Part shown: positions 41,390 to 48,762 of the stretch, piece by piece
Layout of the letters: every line of letters begins with the position of its first letter
How positions within the stretch are numbered: the stretch's first letter is position 1
Assembly: GCF_003309065.1 (NCBI RefSeq)
Contig: NZ_POAF01000003.1
Span: 1 to 64,000, forward strand
Length of the DNA stretch: 64,000 nucleotides
Origin: Glutamicibacter soli
Lineage (GTDB): Bacteria > Actinomycetota > Actinomycetes > Actinomycetales > Micrococcaceae
Direction of reading: 5' to 3'
The notes under the pieces: generated by a model
Databases searched by the model: none
What the model was told of the DNA's origin: nothing
The model's input: only the letters and a program-made list of their open reading frames with translations
Program-made: the position numbers and the translations under genes

Positions 41390-42346
41390 ATGCTTGAACT
41401 GCGCCGATTGCGGCTGCTTCGGGAATTGAGCATCCGCGGCACCATCGCGGAGGTCGCCGACGTGCTCAGCTACTCCCCTTCCTCGGTTTCGCAGCAGCTC
41501 ACCCAGCTGGAGGCGGAAGCGGGCGTGGAGCTGCTGCGCCGCACCGGACGCACGCTGCAGCTGACCCCGCAGGCCCAGGTCCTGGTGGCCCACACCGAGG
41601 AACTGCTTGGCTCCATGGAGCGGGCCGAAGCGGCGCTGGCCGCCACCTTGTCCACGGTCACCGGTACCGTGCGCCTGGCCGTGTTCCAAACCGCCATGCT
41701 GGCCCTGATGCCGCCGGTACTGCGCGAGCTGCGCACCACCTACCCGCGCCTGCGGGTGGAGATGAGCCAGCAGGAGCCGGCCGAGGCGCTGCACGAAACC
41801 AGCAGCCGCAACTTCGACCTGGTGGTCGCCGAGCAGTACCCCGGGCACGCCGCACCGCACTATGAAAACCTCGACCGACGAGTGCTGACGCACGACGCCA
41901 TCCGGTTGGCGCTGCCGGCCCGGGGTGCGGCGGGCAATGCCGAATTCGACCGGGTCGCCACCTTGGAGCACGCCGCGCACCTGCCCTGGGTGATGGAGCC
42001 GGAGGGTGCGGCCAGCCGCCACTGGGCCGAGCAGTCCTGCCGGCTGGCCGGCTTCGAGCCGGACGTGCGCTACGAAACCGCGGACCTGCAGGCCCATCTG
42101 CAGCTGGTGGCGTCCGGCAACGCGGTGGCGCTGCTGCCCGCACTGGTGCTGCGCACCGATTCCGGGACGCTGCGCGCGGTCGAGCTGCCGGGCGCGCCGA
42201 TGCGCACCATCTTCACCGCCATGCGGCATTCCTCGACCCAGTCCCCGGCCATGCAGGCGGTGCGCTCGCTGCTGCACCGGCAGCCTGGAATGATCGACGA
42301 GCAGGGTTCGGCCGACCCGCCGCCGACCAAACGGCTCCTTCGATGA
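41390..42346 (+). CDS. LysR family regulator, probable control of proline genes
   Basis: 318 residues. The winged HTH is at the very start (RLLRELSIRGTIAEVADVLS, YSPSSVSQQLTQLEAEAGVE), followed by the effector domain (TGTVRLAVFQTAMLALMPPV). GGGGG lies a few nt before the ATG. Position between divergent putA and downstream putP makes proline regulation the obvious inference, but the effector is not shown by sequence. Confidence 0.88.
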   Translation: MLELRRLRLLRELSIRGTIAEVADVLSYSPSSVSQQLTQLEAEAGVELLRRTGRTLQLTPQAQVLVAHTEELLGSMERAEAALAATLSTVTGTVRLAVFQTAMLALMPPVLRELRTTYPRLRVEMSQQEPAEALHETSSRNFDLVVAEQYPGHAAPHYENLDRRVLTHDAIRLALPARGAAGNAEFDRVATLEHAAHLPWVMEPEGAASRHWAEQSCRLAGFEPDVRYETADLQAHLQLVASGNAVALLPALVLRTDSGTLRAVELPGAPMRTIFTAMRHSSTQSPAMQAVRSLLHRQPGMIDEQGSADPPPTKRLLR

Positions 42347-42487
42347 GTTGGGTCACATTTCGGTAACAACGCTCCGGACGGAACGCGACAAACCCTCCAA
42401 TTGGTGCCATAGTGGTGACTCGCACCACAAGACCCGCGTCCCGCCCCGGTACATCATCGCGGCGGGCAGAACAGGTTATGAGGAAAC

Positions 42488-43993
42488 ATGTCCGACCAGA
42501 CTTTTCAGATGATCGCGATCGCGATCTACATGGCCGCCATGCTTGGCATCGGCTATATCGCGTATCGCCGCACCAACAACATCGATGACTACATGCTGGC
42601 CGACCGCGGCCTGAAGCCCTGGGTGGCCGCGCTGTCGGCTGGCGCCTCGGACATGTCCGGCTGGCTGCTCATGGGCCTGCCCGGTGCCATCTACCTGGGC
42701 GGCATGCACGAAGCCTGGATCGCCATCGGCCTGCTCATCGGCGCCTGGCTGAACTGGAAGTTCGTGGCCCCGCGCCTGCGCTCCTACACCGCCATCGCGC
42801 AGAACGCGATCACCATCCCGAGCTACTTCGAGAAGCGCCTGAAGGACGGCACGCACATGCTGCGCATTGCCTCCTCGATCATCATCCTGGGCTTCTTCAC
42901 CTTCTATGTCTCCTCGGGCATGGTGGCCGCCGGCAAGTTCTTCGACTCCACCTTCAACTGGCCGTACATGACCGGCCTGCTGTTCGTCGCCGGCATCACC
43001 CTGCTGTACACGCTGTTCGGCGGCTTCCTGGGCGCCTCGCTGACCGACATGGTCCAGGGCCTGCTGATGTTCGCGGCCCTGGTCGCGGTGCCGATCGTGG
43101 CAGTCCTGCAGGTCGGAGACATCAATACCCTGGGCCAGCGCATCACCGACGCCAACCCGGTGGCCTTCAACCTGTTCTCCTCCTTCGACGGCAACGGCAC
43201 CTTCCTGGCCATCGTCGCGATCTTCTCCACCGCAGCCTGGGGCTTCGGCTACTTCGGCCAGCCGCACATCCTGGTGCGCTTCATGGCGCTGCGCACCCCG
43301 GCCGAGGCCAAGAGCGCACGCCGCATCGGCATCGGCTGGATGTTCCTGACCACCCTGGGCGCGGTGTGCACCGCACTGATCGGCATCGCCTACTTCGCCG
43401 ACGCCCCGCTGGACAAGTCCAGCAGCGAGACCGTCTTCCTGCTGCTCAGCCAGGTCTTCTTCCACCCGCTGATCGCCGGCCTGGTGTTGGCGGCGGTGCT
43501 GGCGGCGATCATGTCCACCATGTCCTCGCAGCTGATCGTCTGCTCCTCCGCGCTGGTGGAGGACCTGTACAACATCGCCGGCCGCAAGGCCTCCCCGAAG
43601 GCCCTGGTGAATCTGGGCCGCGCCGGCGTGCTGGTTATCGCGGTCATCGCCGTGCTGCTGGCGCTGGACCCGAATTCATCGATCCTCAAGCTCGTATCGT
43701 TTGCCTGGGCTGGCTTCGGCGGCGCCTTCGGCCCGATTGTGCTGCTGAGCCTGTACTGGCGCAAGCTGACCGCCATAGGCGCCTTCGCCGGCATGGTCTC
43801 CGGCGCCGTGGTCGTCTTCGTCTGGGGCAACATCCCAGATCTTTCGAATGCAATGTATGAAATCGTTCCTGGCTTCGCTATCAACCTGCTGGTTGCCTGG
43901 CTGGTGTCCCTGGGCACCTACCGCCACAACGAGCAGGTGCAGGAAGAATTCACCGAAATGGAGAACGAGCTCGGCGTCAAGGTCACCGCCTAA
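42488..43993 (+). CDS. putP: Sodium/proline symporter
   Basis: 501 residues with 13 predicted membrane segments (SSS family). Marker motifs: DDYMLADRGLKPWVAALSAG with SDMSGWLLMGLPGAIYLGG, which is the PutP sodium-site region, and GFGYFGQPHILVRFMA. It takes up proline with sodium for PutA. GAGGAAAC lies directly upstream. It is 141 nt after the LysR gene, with a GTGGTG-N5-CACCAC repeat (42412-42428) between. A terminator follows. Confidence 0.95.
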   Translation: MSDQTFQMIAIAIYMAAMLGIGYIAYRRTNNIDDYMLADRGLKPWVAALSAGASDMSGWLLMGLPGAIYLGGMHEAWIAIGLLIGAWLNWKFVAPRLRSYTAIAQNAITIPSYFEKRLKDGTHMLRIASSIIILGFFTFYVSSGMVAAGKFFDSTFNWPYMTGLLFVAGITLLYTLFGGFLGASLTDMVQGLLMFAALVAVPIVAVLQVGDINTLGQRITDANPVAFNLFSSFDGNGTFLAIVAIFSTAAWGFGYFGQPHILVRFMALRTPAEAKSARRIGIGWMFLTTLGAVCTALIGIAYFADAPLDKSSSETVFLLLSQVFFHPLIAGLVLAAVLAAIMSTMSSQLIVCSSALVEDLYNIAGRKASPKALVNLGRAGVLVIAVIAVLLALDPNSSILKLVSFAWAGFGGAFGPIVLLSLYWRKLTAIGAFAGMVSGAVVVFVWGNIPDLSNAMYEIVPGFAINLLVAWLVSLGTYRHNEQVQEEFTEMENELGVKVTA

Positions 43994-44018
43994 GCGCCGC
44001 CCGCGCCAACCTGCATAT

Positions 44019-44066
44019 GGCTCCCGCCATCCCCGGACCCAGGGGACGGCGGGAGCCGTTGTTTTC
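44019..44066 (+). terminator. Terminator of putP
   Basis: GGCTCCCGCC pairs with GGCGGGAGCC and the inner CCCC with GGGG around a short loop. GTTGTTTT follows. Confidence 0.85.
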
Positions 44067-44183
44067 CCCGAACAGCAGATCGCGTAACAGTCCGAGCACA
44101 CGTCCGGTTCCTGCCCACCGAACAGCCTTCCACCAAGTAGCCTTGGGATAAGCCGCAAGCTCCACGACGCAGGGGGAATCTCG

Positions 44184-45584
44184 ATGAGCAGCACCAAGAA
44201 GTTCACGCACTGGCAGCGCACTGAGTCGCAGTTCCTGGCGGCGGGCGCCGACGCCGTGTATTCGATCGTCGGAAACCTCTCGCAGACCGGGCACTGGATG
44301 AAGCAGCTGGGCTTCACGGTGCATGACGACCAGCGCGGAGTCGGCACCAAGGTGGACCTGCTGCCTCCGGGCAAGGTCTTCGGCCCGTTGCACCGGGCCA
44401 CCGCGCCGTCCGGCTCCATCACCCGCCGCAACCAGGCCGCACGCATGGTCGAGTTCACCCAGCCTCAGCCCGGCGGTTCCATGGTGCTGCGCTGGCGCGT
44501 CGACGAGCACGAAGGCGGCTGCATGCTGCACTTCACCGTCGAGCTGCACGGACCGGGCACCACCGCCTTCAAGTTCACCGTGGGCAAGGACCTGTGCGAG
44601 GACTTCGCCGTGTCCGCAGCCCGGCTCTACCGGCTGATCGCCCACACCGCGCACATCAAGCTCAACGCCCATGTGGTCATTGCCGGCGGGCGCGGGTTCC
44701 TGGGCCGCAACCTCGCCGCGGACCTGGTCTGCCGAGGTGCCTCGGTGGCGGTGCTTTCGCGCACCCGCGAGGCTGATTTCCCCACCGAACAGTACATCTG
44801 GGATGGGCAGCACCAGGGTCCGTGGACCGGTGCCTTCGCCAGCGACCGACCGGTGCACCTGGTCAACCTGGCCGGCGAGCGCGTGGACAAGCGCAACACC
44901 GCCCAGAATATCGCCGAACTGACAGATTCGAGGGTGCGCACCACCCGTACGCTGGCCGAGGCCACCGCCAAGGGCTCGAAGCTGGCCACCTGGATCCAGT
45001 CCAGCACCACCGCGATCTTCTCCGATGCCGGCGAAACGGAACTCACCGAGTCCAGCCCCATCCCCACCGGCGAGCAGGCGCTGCCCGAGATGACCGGTGT
45101 TGCCGCCGCGTGGGAGAAGGCGTTCACCCAGGCTCAGGTCAATGCCGAGCACCGCTACATCCTGCGCACCTCCCTGGTCATGCATCCGGACGCCCCGTTG
45201 CTCGGCCCGCTGAATCTGCTGGCGAACACCGGGCTGGGCGGAAAGCTGGGCCACGGCAAGCAGTGGTTCAGCTGGATCGGCATGGATGATTGGCTGCACG
45301 TCATCCGTTGCCTGCTGCGCCTTGAAGCACCTGAAATCCCCGACGGAATCGTGCACGCCACGGCCCCGAATCCGCTGCGCAACGAGGAAGTGATGACAGC
45401 CCTGCGCTCGCTGGCCGGGATGCCCGGTGTGCCGACCGGGAGCCTGATTCCCACGGTGGGCGCGGCGGTCATGGGCACCAATGCCCGGGTCATCCTGACA
45501 GGACGCAAGGCGACCAGCACTGTCCTTCGCGACGCAGGTTTCGAATTCAAGGAGCTGGATTTCGCGGCGACCGTTGGTCGCTAG
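44184..45584 (+). CDS. TIGR01777 family SDR/epimerase with N-terminal SRPBCC domain
   Basis: 466 residues. Residues 1-155 form an SRPBCC-like domain (SIVGNLSQTGHWMKQLGF, MVLRWRVDEHEGGCMLHF). An extended SDR Rossmann domain then begins with HVVIAGGRGFLGRNLAADLV (GxxGxxG) and contains LVNLAGERVDKR and IQSSTTAIFSDAG. A C-terminal DUF1731 segment closes it (TAPNPLRNEEVMTALRSLAG). The reaction is unknown. GGGGG precedes the ATG. Confidence 0.92.
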   Translation: MSSTKKFTHWQRTESQFLAAGADAVYSIVGNLSQTGHWMKQLGFTVHDDQRGVGTKVDLLPPGKVFGPLHRATAPSGSITRRNQAARMVEFTQPQPGGSMVLRWRVDEHEGGCMLHFTVELHGPGTTAFKFTVGKDLCEDFAVSAARLYRLIAHTAHIKLNAHVVIAGGRGFLGRNLAADLVCRGASVAVLSRTREADFPTEQYIWDGQHQGPWTGAFASDRPVHLVNLAGERVDKRNTAQNIAELTDSRVRTTRTLAEATAKGSKLATWIQSSTTAIFSDAGETELTESSPIPTGEQALPEMTGVAAAWEKAFTQAQVNAEHRYILRTSLVMHPDAPLLGPLNLLANTGLGGKLGHGKQWFSWIGMDDWLHVIRCLLRLEAPEIPDGIVHATAPNPLRNEEVMTALRSLAGMPGVPTGSLIPTVGAAVMGTNARVILTGRKATSTVLRDAGFEFKELDFAATVGR

Positions 45585-45604
45585 CCGGATCCGGGATAGG
45601 TCGG

Positions 45605-45751
45605 TGGATCTTTCGTAGATCCTCCGGCCTTCGCCATGTCATTTCGGGTCACAAAAGCTCAGGCCGAGGCGCTGCCCGCAGCTTCGCGCCATGTCACCGG
45701 GCGGCAGCGGGCGACACCGGCCAATGTTCATCGGCCGTTCACCGCCCGGTG
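45605..45751 (+). ncRNA. Structured leader upstream of the ATP-grasp/NylB-like operon
   Basis: The 262-nt gap before the ATP-grasp gene contains a small hairpin (GGATCT-N5-AGATCC, 45605-45621) and a nested structure: outer stem CACCGGGCGG (45695-45704) with CCGCCCGGTG (45742-45751), inner stem CGGCC (45718-45722) with GGCCG (45733-45737). All arms pair perfectly. It could be a cis-regulatory RNA. It matches no riboswitch class I know. Confidence 0.4.
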
Positions 45752-45846
45752 TTCCGGCGCTCACCGCAAGCGCTGAGCATGAAACTGTCACACCCCGTGC
45801 GCGCAGTGACCTGCCTCTTGACCGTTTGAGAAGGACCGACTCCGAC

Positions 45847-47469
45847 ATGGCCAATGTTCTCGAAGCTTCATCCCACATCACACGTCCACGAATCCCGAAG
45901 CCCAGCGAGCTGTCCAAGCTGCGCCATCAGGTCCAGGCCACCGAAGGCTTGAACGCGAATGTCGCTACCGACGCCGCCTACAACGACGAGCCCCATCCCG
46001 AAGCGGCCCCGCAGGTGCTGCCTTTCGGACGGCAGCTGAAGAACATGAGCGAGGTGCGCCATTTCTTCCGGACCAATCAGACGCCGATCTATTTCATTGG
46101 CGCGACCCCGGTGAACCTGCTGGGGCTGGACCGCTGGGTTCGAAAGTTCAGCTACATCACCTATTACGACGGGTGGGACGGACAACATCCACGCGTCTTC
46201 ACCCCCAGTGAGAAACCCTATGTCGAATTCGACAGCGCCGAGGAGATCAACAACTGGCTGCTGGAGAACTCGGAGGTCCGCGAATTCATCGACTCCCAGC
46301 GCACCGTCGGCGGGCCGAAGCCCAAGGTCGCCATGGTGTTTTTCAACGAAGAGACCGAATCCATCTGCGAAGAGCTAGGCTACGACCTGATCCTTCCCCC
46401 GGCTGCGCTGCGCACCGAACTTGATTCAAAAATCGTCACTACCAAGCTGGGCAACGCCGCCGGAGCTCCCTCGGTGCCCAATGTGCTGGGCACCGCTTCC
46501 AGCTACCACGAGCTGATGGCCTTGGCGCGCAAGGGCAAGCTCGGAAACGACCTGGTGGTGCAAACCCCCTACGGCGATTCGGGCAAGACAACATTCTTCA
46601 TCGCCAACGAAGAGAACTGGAACCAGTATTCGAAGTACATTCTCGGCGAAGACCTCAAGGTCATGAAGCGCATCAACAACCAGCCGGTGGCCGTCGAGGC
46701 GGTCCTGACCCGCTGCGGCACCGTGGTGGGACCGATCCTCACCGAACTGGCCGGTTACAAGGAGCTCACTCCCTACAAGGGAGGGTGGTGCGGCAATGAA
46801 ATGCACCCAGATATCCTCACGGACTCGCAGCGAGCGCGGGCCATTGAGCTGGTGCGAAACGTCGGCAGCGGCCTGCAGAATACCGGGTACCGCGGCTTCT
46901 TCGAAGTCGACGTGCTGGTGGACACCGACACCGATGAGGTGTACCTGGGCGAATTGAATCCGCGCATCTCAGGGGCCAGCGCAATCACCAATGTCACCGC
47001 CGGCGCCTACGCGGACGTTCCGCTGTTCCTCTTCCACCTGCTGGAGTACCTCGACGTGGACTTCAAGCTGGACGTGGACGAGATCAACGAACGCTGGCAG
47101 GAGATGTCCGGGGCTGACGTATGGAGCCACATGATCATCAAGGAAACCGACGACATCCTCCAGTACCTGACCCACGCGCCGCGCACGGGCAACTACTACC
47201 TCGATTCCCGCGGCAAACTGCAATTCTCCCGCTCGGCCCTGGACTGGCACCAGCTTCAGAACCACAAGGAAGCGTTTTTCCTGCGCATCTACGGCGAGCA
47301 CGACTACCGTTGGAAGGGAGCCGATCTTGGGGTCCTGGTCACCAAGGCCAAGCTTCAGTACGAAGGCAAAAAGAAAACCAAACTCACCATCGATGCCAAG
47401 CATTTCATTTCCTCCATCCGCTCCCAGTACAAGGGCATCGACGTTCCTCCCAATGACAATGGACATTGA
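45847..47469 (+). CDS. ATP-grasp enzyme (biotin-carboxylase-like, unassigned ligase)
   Basis: 540 residues. The ATP-grasp core shows a nucleotide-binding lysine region (VVQTPYGDSGKTTFFIANEE), KVMKRINNQPVAVEAVLT, and the metal-binding end FEVDVLVDTDTDEVYLGELN followed by PRISGASAITN. It lacks the biotin carboxylase HCS motifs and other acetyl-CoA carboxylase parts, so it more probably joins a carboxylate to an amine. The 130-residue N-terminal part (FRTNQTPIYFIGATPVNLLG) is not recognised. The next gene, a NylB-like amide hydrolase, overlaps it by 17 nt. The ATG at 45847 follows AAGGA. Confidence 0.8.
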   Translation: MANVLEASSHITRPRIPKPSELSKLRHQVQATEGLNANVATDAAYNDEPHPEAAPQVLPFGRQLKNMSEVRHFFRTNQTPIYFIGATPVNLLGLDRWVRKFSYITYYDGWDGQHPRVFTPSEKPYVEFDSAEEINNWLLENSEVREFIDSQRTVGGPKPKVAMVFFNEETESICEELGYDLILPPAALRTELDSKIVTTKLGNAAGAPSVPNVLGTASSYHELMALARKGKLGNDLVVQTPYGDSGKTTFFIANEENWNQYSKYILGEDLKVMKRINNQPVAVEAVLTRCGTVVGPILTELAGYKELTPYKGGWCGNEMHPDILTDSQRARAIELVRNVGSGLQNTGYRGFFEVDVLVDTDTDEVYLGELNPRISGASAITNVTAGAYADVPLFLFHLLEYLDVDFKLDVDEINERWQEMSGADVWSHMIIKETDDILQYLTHAPRTGNYYLDSRGKLQFSRSALDWHQLQNHKEAFFLRIYGEHDYRWKGADLGVLVTKAKLQYEGKKKTKLTIDAKHFISSIRSQYKGIDVPPNDNGH

Positions 47470-48691
47470 TTCGGCGGGCCCTCCCGGCGATGGCGTCCTT
47501 CCCGCCCGGCCTGAACCCGCAGGCGCCCTGTCCATCGCCAACTGGCAGGCCCCGCAGAACGTCAAGCGCTCGTTCCAGAACATCGCACGCATCCACCCGA
47601 CCGTACGGGTCTCCCGCGGCGATGGGCCGATCGTCAAGCTGCCGCTGGCCGAGGAGAAGCTCGGCAAGCTCGAGGTCGCCAAATCCAGCTTCACCGATCC
47701 AGCCCTGACGGTGCGAGGAGTCATCCACGCGACGAATACCGACGCGGTGCTCGTCATCCACAACGGACGGATCCTATGGGAGAAGTACTACAACACGATG
47801 ACCGCGCAGAGCGACCATCTGCTGATGTCGGTGAGCAAGACGCTGGTGGGCACCTTGGCCGGCGCACTCGCCGATGCCGGGCTGCTGGATGTGTCCCGGC
47901 AGGTGTGCAGCTACGTTCCGTCGCTGGCGCGCACCGGTTATGCCGGGGCCAGCGTGCGCGACATCCTCGATATGCGCTCGGGCATCCAGTTTTCGGAGGA
48001 GTATCTGGATCCCAACGCCGAGGTGCGTCTGCTGGAAGAGGCCATCGGCTGGGCGCCGGAGCGCGGATCAATCGGCCCGGTCGGGATGTACGACTTCCTG
48101 CTGACGCTCAAGGCCAAGGGACCCCATGGCGGACCGTTTGAGTACCGGTCCTGTGAAACCGACGTGCTGGGCTGGGTCTGCGAGGCTGCTGGCGGAGCTC
48201 CGATGCAGCAGCTGCTCTCCGAATACGTGTGGTCGAAGCTCGGCGCCCAGCAGGATCTGCTGATGGGTGTGGACCAATTCGGGACCGGAATGTTCGACGG
48301 CGGCTTCAACACCACGCTGCGGGATCTGGCCCGCTTCGGGCACCTCTACGTCAACGGCGGCCGCGCACTGACCGGGAAAGCGGTGCTTTCTCCGGCGTGG
48401 ATTGAGGATACCTTCCGGCAAAGCGATGAGCTGTTCCAGGCGTTCGCCCAGTCGCCGGGAGAGAACCTGATGCCCGGTGGCCGGTACCGCAACCAGATCT
48501 GGTTCCCCAATCCCGCCACGAATGCGGCGGTGGCGCTGGGCATCCACGGGCAGATGATCTACATGGATCCCGCGGTGAAGCTGGTGGCGGTCAAGCTCTC
48601 CAGCTGGCCCTTGCCGCAGGATGCTTCCAAGCTCTTCCCCACCCTGCGGGCGTTCGAGGCCGTGGCACGGCACTTGGGATGCCCGGCCTGA
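47453..48691 (+). CDS. Serine hydrolase, beta-lactamase fold (NylB-like)
   Basis: About 412 residues. The nucleophile motif is SVSK (LLMSVSKTLVG), followed by a Tyr motif (FEYRSCETDVLG) and a late HGQ (ALGIHGQMIYMD) in place of the KTG of beta-lactamases. This set matches 6-aminohexanoate-dimer hydrolase (NylB) and related esterases/amidases. No signal peptide, so cytoplasmic. Starts at 47453 or 47459 lie inside the ATP-grasp gene, so the two are coupled. Making and hydrolysing the same type of amide bond would fit the pair. Confidence 0.85.
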   Translation: MTMDIDSAGPPGDGVLPARPEPAGALSIANWQAPQNVKRSFQNIARIHPTVRVSRGDGPIVKLPLAEEKLGKLEVAKSSFTDPALTVRGVIHATNTDAVLVIHNGRILWEKYYNTMTAQSDHLLMSVSKTLVGTLAGALADAGLLDVSRQVCSYVPSLARTGYAGASVRDILDMRSGIQFSEEYLDPNAEVRLLEEAIGWAPERGSIGPVGMYDFLLTLKAKGPHGGPFEYRSCETDVLGWVCEAAGGAPMQQLLSEYVWSKLGAQQDLLMGVDQFGTGMFDGGFNTTLRDLARFGHLYVNGGRALTGKAVLSPAWIEDTFRQSDELFQAFAQSPGENLMPGGRYRNQIWFPNPATNAAVALGIHGQMIYMDPAVKLVAVKLSSWPLPQDASKLFPTLRAFEAVARHLGCPA

Positions 48692-48707
48692 ACCCGTAGG
48701 CCGCAAA

Positions 48708-48748
48708 GCAACGCCCCGGCCGCTCTCTGGCAGCGTCCGGGGCGTTGC
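48708..48748. terminator. Bidirectional terminator hairpin
   Basis: GCAACGCCCCGG pairs perfectly with CCGGGGCGTTGC across a 17-nt loop, between the convergent serine hydrolase and decarboxylase genes. There is no U tract on either side. Confidence 0.6.
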
Positions 48749-48762
48749 GGCGGGCTGCGCCG

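Noticed and set aside
45847-47469. Acetyl-CoA carboxylase biotin carboxylase subunit
   Set aside because: Only the ATP-grasp core is shared; no biotin carrier or carboxyltransferase gene is near and typical biotin carboxylase motifs are not visible.
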